Shown here: positions 29,899-40,571 of the stretch, one piece after another
Position numbering within the stretch: the first letter of the stretch is position 1
Layout: the number at the start of each line of letters is the position of its first letter
DNA from: Anoplopoma fimbria
Lineage: Eukaryota; Chordata; Actinopteri; Perciformes; Anoplopomatidae
Direction of reading: 5' to 3'
NCBI RefSeq assembly: GCF_027596085.1
Contig: NW_026553420.1
Span: 52,102-116,101, forward strand
DNA length: 64,000 nt
The notes under the pieces: generated by a model
Database searches by the model: none
Seen by the model: the letters and a program-made list of their open reading frames with translations, nothing else
What the model was told of the DNA's origin: nothing
Translations under genes and position numbers: made by a program

Positions 29899-31919
29899 TT
29901 GGACAACCTCTGTCCCTTCACCTCCAGGCCTGCACGGCCAACTCCTCCTGCCCCATGGCTGTCGGACTCAGTGCGTACTGATAGACGGAGCCTAAGAGCG
30001 GCTGAGCGTAAATGGAGAACAGGCAAACTCCCGGAGGACCTTCTTAACTTCCAATCTCTCCTTTCCACTTTTTCCTCCTCTCTAGCTACTGCTAAAGCGG
30101 CTTTTTTCCGCTCGAAAATCCTAACCTCTGCTTCCAATCCTAAAAAACTCTTTGAAACTTTCTCTTCACTCCTCCAACCCCCACCCCCTCCTCCTACTTC
30201 CTCCCTTCTCCCGGATGATTTCGCCAACTTCTTTGACAAGAAGGTAAACGATATCAGATCCTCCTTCTCTCAGCCCCCTCTCCCTCTCTACCCTCTACAG
30301 CTCTTCCCCCTCAGCTCCCCCTTCCCTCCACACCCCATCTTACCCTATTTTGCTCCCCTCTCCCCTAACGAGGTCCTTGACCTTGTTACATCTAACCGCC
30401 CCACCACGTGCTCCCTTGACCCGATCCCCTCCCCTCTTCTTCAGTCTATTGCCACTGAACTCCTTCCTTTCCTCACCCACCTCATCAACACATCTCTCGT
30501 CTCGGGATGCTTTCCCTCGGCTTTCAAGACTGCCAGAGTCACCCCCTTCTGAAAAAACCATCACTTGACCCCTCTGATGTCAAGAACTTCAGACCGGTTT
30601 CTCTTCTACCCTTTCTATCCAAAACACTTGAACGCGCTGTCTCTAAACAACTGTCTTCCTACCTCCACCAGAACAACCTCTTGGACCCCCACCAGTCCGG
30701 GTTCAAGGTGGGTCACTCGTCAGAGACAGCCCTCCTTGCGGTGACAGAGTCGCTTCACGCTGCGAGAGCGAACTCTCTCTCCTCTGTCCTGATTCTCCTG
30801 GACCTGTCAGCGGCGTTTGACACAGTGAACCACCAGATCCTCCTCTCCACCCTCGAGGGGATGGGCGTCTCAGGCTCTGCACTCTCCCTGCTTGCATCCT
30901 ACCTGACAGGCCGATCCTACCAGGTGACATGGAGGGGGCCGTGTCAGAACCACGCACGCTGACTACGGGGGTTCCACAAGGTTCAGTTCTGGGCCCCCTT
31001 CTCTTCTCGCTCTACACAACATCTCTGGGTTCTGTTATTCGCTCCCATGACTTCTCCTACCATTGTTATGCCGATGACACCCAGCTGGTCTTGTCATTTC
31101 CTCCCGGTGACACCCAAGTGGAGGCACGCATTGCTGCGTGCTTGGCTGACATCTCGAAGTGGATGGCGACACACCACCTGAAGCTGAACCTGGACAAAAC
31201 CGAGCTACTCTTCCTCCTGGGGAAGGGCTGCCCGCACCGAGACCTGTCCATCACCATTGATGATGCCGTGGTGACGCCAACTCGGACTGTGAGGAATCTG
31301 GGTGTGACCCTCGACGACCAACTGCGTTCTCAGCAAACATTGCATCGGTCACACGCTCCTGCAGATTCCTCCTCTACAACATCAGGAGGATTCGCCCCTT
31401 CCTCACTGAGGAGACGGCGCAGGTGCTCATCCAGGCTCTGGTCATCTCCCGCCTGGACTACTGCAACTCACTACTTGCTGGAGCCCGGCGTCGGCCATCA
31501 GACCTCTGGAGCTTGTCCAGAAAGCTGCAGCACGTCTGGTGTTCAATCGCCCCAAGTTCTCTCACACAACTTCCCTTCTCCGTTCCCTACACTGGCTCCC
31601 TGTAAGAGCTCGCATCCAGTTTAAGACTCTGGTGCTAGCCTACAGGGCAGTGAAAGGAACAGCTCCTTCCTATCTCCAGGCCTTGGTCAAGCCCTACACC
31701 CCTGCCCGACCACTTCGCTCTGCTGCCTCGGGCGACTGGTTGCCCCGTCGCTCAGAGGTCCCTGCGGCCGATCCACCCGGTCACAGCTTTTTTCTGTCCT
31801 GGCCCCTCAATGGTGGAATGAACTCCCCACTGACGTCAGGACAGCAGAGTCGCTGCCCATCTTCAGGCGCAGGCTGAAAACTCACCTCTTCAGGAAGTAC
31901 TACCCGGAGCCTTCCTCGT
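29899..31919 (+). pseudogene. L2-like LINE reverse transcriptase, several frameshifts
   Basis: The linker and RT are spread over pieces at 29899-30552, 30507-30962, 30929-31340 and 31539-31919. RT motifs [26 protein letters not shown] and CYADDTQL are present. The sequence matches the minus-strand copy at 19839-21667 closely, so the two copies belong to one family. At least four frame breaks are needed to read the whole domain. Confidence 0.9.
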
Positions 31920-31943
31920 AGCACTTATGGCACTCGTATTAGT

Positions 31944-32291
31944 TCCCTGGTTTGGGGCATATATGTTTACAAAACAGAAGATAGAGCTCTCTATTTCTGC
32001 CCTGACAATAAGCAGCCGACCCTTCACCACCTCAGCAGAGGACAAGATGGTTGCTTTAGCAGTTGGTCTGAACAGCACAGCTACCCCTGCACTAATGTTA
32101 GTGCCATGGCTGAGGACACACGACCCATTCCACCATAAACCCCAATCTACATCGCCTGATGGCAGCGTGTGTGTCTCCTGCAGAAACAACACATCAACCT
32201 GTTTTTGGGTAGAGACTTCCGATATCAGAGCTCTTTTGTTCCTATCTCTCCCACCGTTTATGTTTAAAGAACCGATTTTGAGGCTTTGCAT
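31944..32291 (-). pseudogene. Tx1-like ORF2 endonuclease, N-terminal half
   Basis: From an ATG at 32291 the minus-strand frame gives SLNINGGRDRNKRALI, VLFLQETHT, GVAVLFRP and FVNIYAPNQG, the first blocks of an APE endonuclease. It is cut after the asparagine-rich block by the L2-like LINE. On the far side the gene resumes at LVLGGDFN. Compared with the usual spacing of these blocks, about 90 bp seem to be missing at the insertion site. Confidence 0.85.
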
Positions 32292-32298
32292 GGAGAAG

Positions 32299-32757
32299 TC
32301 AGAGAGGAGAAACAGACAAATTGTAGCAAGCAGAGAGCAGTTCAGAAAACAAAACAGCGTGATCTACATGATCATTTAACTTTTTAGTCGTTCTAACAGT
32401 TTTTCCTTTTTGTGTTTTTCTAAGACCCGTTATATGTTTTTTGAGGCGGAAACGTTTCCTCTCATCCAAGAGATGGAAACCTACCAGTCTTTTAAGTACA
32501 TCAACAGACCTTATGAACTTGGTTGTGTCACTGAAATAGTCACTCACTTTGACAGACTTTTTGAATGTTTCATCAAGAAAATAATTAATGTCTTCTAGGG
32601 AGTATAGATCTTTGTTTCTGTTCGGAGTTCCGCTGATAGATATTGTGTCTGACTCAGAGTCATAATCCATGTTTTCTCCACATGACACCTGGCTGTTAGA
32701 AACACCCTGTTTCTCATTGGTGCTCACAGTGAGACTTGTGGAAGCTGCTTCTTCCAA
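32299..32757 (-). pseudogene. Tx1-like ORF1, C-terminal part
   Basis: The frame has an acidic serine-rich stretch and then YSLEDINYFLDETFKKSVK and RFRLKKHITGLRK. This resembles the C-terminus of ORF1 proteins of fish Tx1/L1-like LINEs. It ends eight bases before the ORF2 start, the expected order. The upstream part is in other frames and contains a 15-bp tandem repeat (about 32897-32957). Confidence 0.6.
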
Positions 32758-32896
32758 GTTTTCTGCTGGCTGGGGTTGTGCTTCAGTGTCTACAGACTGA
32801 GATTCGCTGTTCTCTGCAGCAACAGAAGCCTGTTGTTCCTCAGCTTGGCTCTGCTCATCTTCCTCCTCCTCATCCGTGTCCCTAACCTCAAACTGT

Positions 32897-32957
32897 GAGT
32901 CAGTTACACCAGTTACAGTTACACCAGTTACAGTTACACCAGTTACAGTTGCACCAG
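32897..32957. repeat. 15-bp tandem repeat
   Basis: Four copies of TTACACCAGTTACAG, the last one altered, in the presumed ORF1 upstream region of the Tx1-like LINE. Confidence 0.9.
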
Positions 32958-33309
32958 TTGCCAGCCCGCACCCGCGTCCCCTACAGGTCCGTTAGCCGCC
33001 GGAGCGGCAAGAGGCGCGGCGCGGGACTATCCGCACTCCCTGCCGGATAGACGGAGGAGGCGTCTCGGAGGACGCCATTCCTCCCGATAAGCTCCTCGAC
33101 ACAACCACCGATCACTCAAACACAACTCAGTGAAACTGTTAAAGAGACTCACCTGATCATGCACATTAGACAGGTGATGAAAACCAGTAGAAACAACCAA
33201 AGAACAGGGACATAAACCAGTTTGAATCTCCACGCCACTCACACATCCACCACCACCACTCACACTCACACCGGAAACGGAAAGGGAGGAGGGGAGAGGG
33301 GCAGCGAGA

Positions 33310-33574
33310 AGAGGAGACCCCAGTCAGAGAGGAGACCACAGTCAGAGAGGAGACCACAGTCAGAGAGGAGAACACAGTGAGGAGAACACAGTCAGAGAGG
33401 AGAGGAGACCACAGTCAGAGAGGAGAACACAGTCAGAGAGGAGACTCACAGTCAGAGAGGAGAGGAGACCACAGTCAGAGAGGAGACTCACAGTCAGAGA
33501 GGAGAGGAGACCACAGTCAGAGAGGAGAGGAGACACACAGTCAGAGAGGAGACCACAGTCAGAGAGGAGACCAA
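33310..33574. repeat. 18-bp minisatellite, right block
   Basis: The same 18-bp unit as at 25174-25653 (GACCACAGTCAGAGAGGA) with 9-bp variants. It touches the 5' end of the Tx1-like LINE. Confidence 0.95.
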
Positions 33575-33904
33575 CACTCTCCGCGAATGTCTTAGTCTAA
33601 ACTCCGGATTTACACATGTAAATTGTTAGATTTTTTTAATGGAGTATGGTTTGGAGATTTCCCAGCATACAACACACCGGCATGTTTGGTTGTTGAATTA
33701 TTGTTAAACTATACAACAATTCAGATCAAGTACATTTAAATGTATATTAATAAATCCTGTTGTTGTTGTTGTTGGCACGTTTCATACAGTATGTTTTGTG
33801 TTTCCCTTCATGTTCTGCAGTCAGAGCACCCCGTGACGTCATAGACCGGTCACAGGGAGCCACCTGGTGGTGAGTCTGTGAAACTGCATTTGATTTTAAA
33901 TGTT
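33575..33904. other. intergenic AT-rich DNA
   Basis: No gene or known repeat is recognised apart from a short GTT triplet run at about 33762-33774. Confidence 0.5.
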
Positions 33905-34381
33905 TTATTATTATTATATTCCTTTATTGATCCCCATGTGGGAAATTCAAAGTGTTGCAGCAGCTAAACTACACAGAAACAGATAATAAATACACATATT
34001 ATACAATAAAATAAAAATAAAAATAGAATAAAATAAAAAATAAGAATACAAATAAAAAAATGTACAGTATATCCACATGGGGGGGGGGGGGGCTGGTCAG
34101 CATGATGACAGACTGTGGTCTCCGCTGTTGTTGTACAGTCTGATGGCAGTGGGCACAAATGAGCGCCTGAAGCGCTCCGTCCTGCTCTTTGGTAGAATCA
34201 GCCGATGGCTGAAAGAGCTGCCCAGCTGCCACAGTTCCTCATGGAGCGGGTGAGAGGGATTGTCCAGGATGGCTCCGAGTTTGGCCTTCATCCTCCTCTC
34301 ACCCACTGACTCCAGACTGTCCAGCTCCAGACCCACCACAGAGCTGGCTTTCCTCACCAGCTTTATAGACGATAGCAGCAC
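33905..34381 (-). mobile_element. Rex1-like LINE, 3' end only
   Basis: On the minus strand an open frame (34381-34097) encodes a C-terminal RT-type region with ERRMKAKLGAILDNPSHPL and FRRSFVPTAIRLYNN. An AT-rich 3' UTR follows with TTTGAATTTCCCACATGG and AATAAAGG, then TAATAA repeats at the end. This is the typical 3' end of Rex1/Babar-type fish LINEs. The copy is 5'-truncated. An oligo-G tract at 34080-34092 lies within the UTR. Confidence 0.65.
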
Positions 34382-34739
34382 TAGATGTGATGGTTCACAG
34401 CTGTATTGTGTTGCACATCTGTCCTTGTCTCCTCAGCTGTGTGGACCACATGTGGACATCAGAGAAGCAGCTGGACAGCCTGAGCTTCATGGTCCACAGC
34501 AGCATCTTGGAGTTATCTTTGACTTGGAGTTATCTTTGACCAGGATCTGTCTTTTAACTCTTATATAAAACAGATCTCAAGGACAGCCTTTTTTTCATTT
34601 ACGTAACATTGCGAAAATCAGGCAAATCCTGTCTCAAAGTGATGCAGAAAAACTAGTTCATGCATTTGTTACCTCTACACTAGATTACTGTAACTCCTTA
34701 TTATCAGGCTGCTCTAATAGGTCTCTTAGATCTTTACAG

Positions 34740-35129
34740 TTGATCCAGAATGCTGCAGCACGTGTTCTAACAAAAACTAAGAAAAGAGATCATATTACTC
34801 CAGTATTAGCTTCTCTGCGCTGGCTCCCTGTTAAATCAAGAATAGAATTTAAAATTCTTTTACTTACCTACAAAGCTCTAACTGGTCAGGCACCGTCTTA
34901 TCTTAAGGAACTTATAGTTCCATATTACCCAACTAGAGAGCTGCGCTCAATCAATGCAGGGTTACTTGTGGTTCCTAGAGTATATAAAAGTAGGATGGGA
35001 GCCAGAGCCTTCAGTTATCAGGCTCCTCTTCTGTGGAACCAGGTTCCAGTTTCAGTCCAGGGGGCAGACACACTCACCACTTTCAAGAGCAGGCTTAAGA
35101 CCTTCCTTTTTGATAGCGCTTATAGTTAG
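34740..35129 (+). pseudogene. LINE reverse transcriptase C-terminal end
   Basis: The frame gives IQNAAARVLTKTKKRDHI, LASLRWLPVKSRIEFKIL, YKALTGQAPSYLKEL and LWNQVPVSV, then LKTFLFDSAYS before the stop. These are the C-terminal signature blocks of L2-like RTs. The catalytic part is absent by 5' truncation. Confidence 0.85.
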
Positions 35130-35264
35130 GGCTGGTTCAGGTTCGCCTTGGTCCAGCCCCTAGATATGCTGCTATATGCCTAGACAGCCGGGGGACTACC
35201 TAGGATGCGCTGAGCTCCTCTCTCCTCTTCTCACCCTCCTTCTTTATGTATTAATCTCCTATTT

Positions 35265-35800
35265 ATGCACATTACTGATTTTGCTTCTTCCCCGGAGTTC
35301 TTGTGCTTTCTCGCCTCGCAGGTTCCCAGGAATCGGGTTTATATTTGGACTGTCATCGTGCCACCTACTGAGGCCCTGCTGACACCCACTACTACTACCA
35401 CTATCATTATTAGTCACATTACTATTATTATTGCCTGTACTATTACGCTTATTGACTTGCTTCTACCCTGGAGTCTTTGTGCTTTCTCGCTTCGCAGGCT
35501 TCTATAAATCGTGGCTGTACCTGGACCGTGGATGTGCATCCTGCTACGGCCCTGCTGACACCGACTGCTACCACCATTATTATTATTATTACTAGTCACA
35601 TTACTATTACTATTACCTGTACCATTAAGCATTTTAGCTTTACTTCCACCCTGAAGCCCTTTTGCTTTCTCATTCTGCAGGTTTCCATGAATCGTTGTGG
35701 TACCTGGACCGTAGTCGTGCCTCCTGCTGTGAGCCGACTGACACCCACTGCTACTTCGATTATTATTATTAGTCACATTACTATCCCTATTTTCATGGCT
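35265..35800 (+). repeat. tandem ~180-bp units in LINE 3' UTR
   Basis: Three diverged units contain CTTTTGCTTTCTC or CTTTGTGCTTTCTCGC, a GCAGG and ATCG motif, CCTGCTGAC-like and ATTACTATTA stretches. The first unit begins near 35265 and the last ends near 35800. Confidence 0.7.
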
Positions 35801-36160
35801 ATAATTCTACTGTAATAATTGCTGCTGTTATTATAAGTAGTCTTATTATATGAATCATTTATGTCATATACATTGAATGTGTTGTATCTAAGAACTGTTA
35901 TGCTGCTCATTCTGTACACATGACATCTATTGCATTCTGTCCATCCTGGGAGAAGGATCCCTCCTCTGTCGTTCTCCCATAGGTTTCTTCCTTTTTTCTC
36001 CCTAAAGGGGTTTTTTAGGGGAGTTTTTCCTGTGCCGATGTGAGGGAAGGACAGAGGATGTCGCATGTGCACAGATTGTAAAGCCCTCTGAGGCAAATTT
36101 GTAATTTGTGATTCTGGGCTATACAAAATAAACTGAATTGAATTGAAATATATCCTCATA

Positions 36161-36162
<2 letters not shown>

Positions 36163-36197
<35 letters not shown>
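36163..36197. repeat. (TTA)n microsatellite
   Basis: About eleven TTA units directly after the LINE tail. Confidence 0.9.
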
Positions 36198-36611
36198 GGA
36201 GCTCCATCTGAGAGCATTACAGTTCTAATAAGATAATTTCTTGTGTTGTTGGTTTCATTCTGCTCATTCAAACATGCTCTCTGTTGAGAAAGTTACTACT
36301 GTTGACATGTTTGTCTATTTTCATTTTTTGCTAATGTGACCTCTCAGACTGTGACATTTGACCCCTCAGTGCAGCAGCATGACCATTCATGTTAATATGT
36401 ACAGCTATCATTCTCCTATAATCATTACTATCATGATGTGTAGAGCTTGTTTTGAATGATATATAATCAGAAATAATAAAGCTTCCAGACAAAGTAAAGA
36501 TATCAAACTTTTTTTTTATTGTAAAAAAAACAAATGAAATGAATACGAAGAAAACAGTGTAAAATAATAATATTAATAAATACAAAGAAATGATCAAACA
36601 TATAAATAAAT

Positions 36612-38060
36612 AAATAATATAGTCATTGGTGTGTCCTCTTCATCTCCTCCCTCCAGTCCGCCACAGTTTTCCTGCCGACAGTTGCGCAGTACGGCACACC
36701 ATACAGTGTGTTCAGTGTCAAGTCTTTTGGGCTGAACACACTTTGAGCAGACGTACTGCGTCGTCTGACGGAGGGTTTTGCTCCCGGGCATCGTCCCCGG
36801 ACCTGCAGCAGCAGCCTCGGCCGCCTTCCTCAAGGATGTGGACCTCGGTATGTTCGGTGATCCAGGAAGAGGAGGCAGACCGGCAGGAGCAGTGAGGACA
36901 CCCGGGATCAGTGCTGGAGGAGGAGGAAGGCCACCGGAGGAAGGTCCTGGCTGCTAATCCGGGACTACGTAGGTGAAGGTCTGTCCTTGTCCCACCTGAA
37001 CAGAGGACAGCCGTTTGGCAGCAGGAAGAGGATCGACAGCAACAGCTGCTGCAGGTACGACTCCAGTTCCCTGCAGCAGCTTAGTCGTCACTGCTTCCTT
37101 CTGCCGGAGAGATTCCCACAGATTCCCACCCATCAACACAGCTTCATGTTAGTCTCTCACCACTGGGTCAGGGTCCTCTGGTTGAGCTCAAAGAGCTGGA
37201 GCTCCGTCTGAGCCATCAGCCTCGGGCTGGCCAGCACTGCCTCCCTGATGGCCACGTAGTCCCTGAGGATGAGGGACCATCGAGTCCTGGAGACCCCAGA
37301 GACTTGCGTAGCCGCTGGGTGAAGCTGGCTGCAAATGGCCTCCACCAGGCGACTGGAGCTGGGCCAAGTTGCAGGGCCCGAGGTCGATCCGAGAAGACAG
37401 CTGAAAGGGTCGTGAAGATCACAATGTGGGTTAATATGCAGCAGATATTTACTAGAGGAAACATTCATACCGTTGGAGACTCGTTGCCAGGACAGGAGGA
37501 GTAGTTCCCCTTCGCTGCCTTGAACCGCCTCTTAGGTTGCCGCTCCCGGTATCTGGGAGGGTAGACAACTCGCTGTTTGATGAGTCGGTCCACCCTACTG
37601 TCAGGAAGCCCCTGAAGGTTCCTTCCTTCCACCAGGGCCTGGGCCAGCTTCAGCCTCCACATCTTCCACGATACCCTCATCCTCCTCCTCTTCCTCATCA
37701 TAGAGCGCCTCGATGGCAGCAGACTCGTCCGGAGTGTCAGGGTCCAAGCTGACGTCCTCCAGCACTCTGCCCGTCTGCTGGTTCAGGTTCTCTGCTCCGA
37801 TGAGCTACCACAGAGAGCAAAGGGTTAATGCTCCATCTCCTCTCAGTCCTAGTGAAATAAAGTGCATTCACATCTCATACCTGTGTACTCAGCAGGCTTG
37901 GTGAAGTCCTTAACCATCTGAAGACCAAGCACTCTTAGGCTCTTCTGGTTCAGGACATGTTTGAGGTGTCCACTGTAGGAGTGCAGAGGTCCCAGCTGTC
38001 CCTCAGCTGCAGACGGTGGTGGTACAGCTACTGCTGCGCGGTCCCGTTAGGGGCCCTCCT
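36612..38060 (-). pseudogene. multi-exon gene remnant of an unnamed teleost multicopy family
   Basis: On the minus strand several exon-like blocks with GT-AG sites follow one another: about 38020-37881, 37807-37470, 37389-37166, then blocks at about 37139-36954 and 36900-36620. Readable blocks are VLNQKSLRVLGLQMVKDFT, NQQTGRVLEDVSLDPDTPDE, an acidic EEEEEDEG run, SRLVEAICSQLHP and LILRDYVAIREAVLAS. A zinc-ribbon-like C-terminal CSKCVQPKRL ends in TVADWREEMKR. Frameshifts occur near 37630 and 36700. From memory the arrangement resembles the C-terminal half of teleost multicopy proteins that carry a DUF6729 domain, possibly transposon-derived. I am not certain and assign no function. Confidence 0.45.
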
Positions 38061-39975
38061 GAATGTACTAGGGTGTTCCATCTAAACATAAAAATGAACA
38101 TAAGCAGAATACTTTTTGATCATAAGAGAGAATAAGAAACGATATGTGACACTTACATTCATAGTTTATAAAGTTAAATCTATAATATCACAGAGAGGAG
38201 AACAGTTACATTACAGTATTTTGTCTATATATACTTTCTCTCATGAAAACCAAATAAATTAAATATATTATATATATATATAATATTGTTCTAGTATTTA
38301 TTATTTACTTCTCTAAATCCACATCAACAACTCTTCACATTACGTTGAAGCACAACACTTGAAAACTCTCTCCACGGTTACATCACAACTCTACTGGACT
38401 GTTGACATATACGTATATGAATGAAACAGGTCATTTTATTATCTCTACATTATTAACAGTGACAGTTATGTTTAACTGAATATTAAATAAGGTTTATTGA
38501 ACAGACAGTGGTGTGTTAGTGATGTTTGCAGCCAGCAGACAGCTGAATAAAACGGTTTAAACAGCACCACCATTAGCTGGTTAACACAAAGCAGAGATAA
38601 ACAGAGTGACGTCATGACTTTAGATCATTAAATCAAAGTTTGACAGAGTAAGAACTATAAAGCTCCGGCTGTAAAGTTAGTTTGACGTCATCACTCAGAT
38701 AAGGGCAGATAACTGGGAGAGACTAATGTCAGACATTAATATGAGTTCTACAGAGTTTCACACTCCTATTCTACTCTAATCAATGAGCACTTTATCAATA
38801 AAAGTGAATATAATGAAAGTATTGTACTCATGACGTCATACCTGTCCAGTCAGAATTCAAACTGAGCGCTCGGTTTGAATTCTTCGAGTAGCGAGGATCC
38901 AAGATGGCAGCTCCGGATTTAGAATTCGGAACAAATCGAGGCATCTGATTGGACGCCAAAAGCAGTGATACTCTGATTGGCTCACAGAACTCGGAACAAT
39001 TGGAACAGAATTCGGAACAATTGGAACAGAGAAGACGCTCAGTTCAAATTGTGACTTGACAGCTACAGATTCTAAGTAAACTACTTATTGATTAGTATTA
39101 AATATTAGAAGATAACTCAGTAAAAACGCATATTTCTATCTGACGTCAGTCTCTCTGAGTTAATGAGGAGTTTTAACGACCCTTTGAGAAAGATCTCATT
39201 GATCAATGAGCTTTATAGTTCTAAAGAGGAAACTTCACTTCATTAACAGTACTGACAACATGATTATTTATTGTATTACCAGTTTTATGAAATGTTATGT
39301 TTAAATATGCAAATTATCTAAAGGTAACCTTTGGTGAATTTAGGAGAAATCTACGGACACAGTAATGAGATAAATGTTTTATCTTCACTCTGAAAGCGGA
39401 CGTGTTATTGAAGAAAATAGACTCAAATCTCTATTTTGACCAGTAACTCTTCATATAAACCATGTTTGAGCCTGCAGAGCCTTAAGACTGGTTTGATTGA
39501 ATTGAGTTCATTATTGACTCTATTTAGAAAGCTTTACAAAGCTTTGCGTTCACCAGCTGAAACTGTTTGATTTAGTCATATCCATCTTTGTCCCGATCAG
39601 GGATCGAACCGCTGACCTTCTGTGGATTTCTCCACTGCTGATCCGTGCTGATCTTCTCTGTGTGGTTCCAGTTTTAGTAGAAGTACTGTCAGTTTGACAT
39701 CAGGACAATATAAAGCAATAAACAGATGTAATCAGAGTTCGTGCTCTCTGTCAGCCTCTTTAACACGTTTTACTAGAAACAAACAGATGAAGAACATTCT
39801 TGGAATAAACAAACCTGATGATTGATTTCCCTGCAGTAAAAACAAACATGATTAGAGAAACAAAATAAAAAGGCAGACATCTGCTTTTGAAAGTGAGATG
39901 AGACCTCACAGGGAAATGCAGAAGTCAAAGCAGCAACAGGAACGACAAAGAAACACGGGAGAGGATCCATCTGTT
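38061..39975. other. intergenic, with candidate promoter and palindrome
   Basis: No coding exon is recognised. A 30-bp near-perfect palindrome lies at 38853-38882. Two CCAAT-type boxes (GATTGG at about 38949 and 38977) and the GC-containing AAGATGGCAGC at about 38901 suggest a promoter for the minus-strand remnant. Short AT-rich runs are near 38260. A tRNA-B-box-like GGTTCGATCCC on the minus strand near 39601 is isolated. Confidence 0.45.
38853..38882. promoter_or_regulatory. 30-bp palindrome in candidate promoter
   Basis: The arms are GAATTCAAAC and GTTTGAATTC around a 10-bp centre TGAGCGCTCG that is itself nearly symmetric. Only one pair fails to match. A related half-site (GACGCTCAGTTCAAATT) recurs near 39035. 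It lies close to two CCAAT-type boxes. It could bind a dimeric factor or form a cruciform; neither is shown. Confidence 0.45.
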
Positions 39976-40520
39976 AATAAATATTTATATTTATATTTAT
40001 ATATATATGTCAATAAACATAAATATGTACAGTCTGTCAATAAATATAAATATGTACAGTCTGACAATAAATATGAATAAATATAAATATATACAGTCTG
40101 TCAATAAATATATACAGTCTGTCAATAAATATAAATATGTACAGTTGTCAATAAACATAAACATGTACAGTCTGTCAATAAATATAAATATGTACAGTCT
40201 GACAATAAATATGAATAAATATAAATATATACAGTCTGTCAATAAATATATACAGTCTGTCAATAAATATAAATATGTACAGTCTGTCAATAAATATGAA
40301 TAAATATAAATATAGATAAATATAGTCTGTCAATAAATATAAATATGTACAGTCTGTCAATAAATATGAATAAATATAAATATATACAATCTGTCAATAA
40401 ATATAAATATGTACAGGCTGTCAATAAATATGAATATATATAAATATACACAGTCTGTCAATAAATTTAAATATGTACAGTCTGTCAATAAATATAAATA
40501 TGTACAGTCTGTCAATTAAT
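39976..40520. repeat. 27-bp AT-rich minisatellite
   Basis: The unit GTCAATAAATATAAATATG plus TACAGTCT is repeated about 20 times with variants of TATACA and inserted AATATGAATAAATA. Open frames of SVNKYKYVQ-type repeats are artefacts. Confidence 0.95.
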
Positions 40521-40527
40521 AACAAAT

Positions 40528-40571
40528 AAGAGCGGCTGTGGCTCAGTGGAGAGCAGGGTCGTCCCCCAATC
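40528..40571 (+). mobile_element. SINE head, interrupted by a LINE
   Basis: AGCGGCTGTGGCTCAGTGG resembles the A-box head of a tRNA-derived fish SINE. The B-box region is missing. The 3' part of such a SINE is found at 43368-43562, on the far side of a LINE. Confidence 0.6.

Larger units (their letters stand above)
28095..31943 (+). mobile_element. L2-like LINE with tandem 5' monomers, nested in Tx1-like LINE
   Basis: The element contains two 335-bp tandem units plus a 21-bp start of a third (28095-28785). A 5' leader follows, then an APE endonuclease frame (28953-29795) and RT frames (29899-31919). It stops just after the first 26-bp 3' UTR unit, at about 31943, without the CATTA tail of the copy at 19488. 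It lies within the endonuclease gene of the Tx1-like LINE, on the opposite strand. Several frameshifts make it inactive. Confidence 0.8.
25654..33310 (-). mobile_element. Tx1/L1-like LINE, split by an L2-like LINE
   Basis: The element reads on the minus strand: an ORF1 C-terminal part (32299-32757), an endonuclease start (about 31944-32291), the rest of the endonuclease and the RT (25824-28094), and a short 3' UTR with AATAAA ending at 25654. An L2-like LINE (28095-31943) sits in the endonuclease. The 3' part of ORF2 after the RT is missing near 25730, since the frame jumps to the 3' UTR. Both outer ends touch the 18-bp minisatellite. Assignment to the Tx1/L1 group follows from the RT and the APE-type endonuclease. 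Confidence 0.85.
34500..36147 (+). mobile_element. L2-type LINE, 5'-truncated, with 3' UTR repeats
   Basis: The sequence holds the end of an RT gene (34740-35129 plus upstream pieces in other frames). A long 3' UTR then contains about three tandem units of about 180 bp (35265-35800). It ends in TTGTAAAGCCCTCTGAGG and AATTGAATTGAA at about 36147. Such pentanucleotide tails are typical of the L2/CR1 group. It is a different family from the copies at 19488 and 28095. Confidence 0.75.

Noticed and set aside
39590..39640. tRNA gene on the minus strand
   Set aside because: There is a B-box-like GGTTCGATCCC, but no cloverleaf or A box could be built; it may be a SINE fragment or chance.
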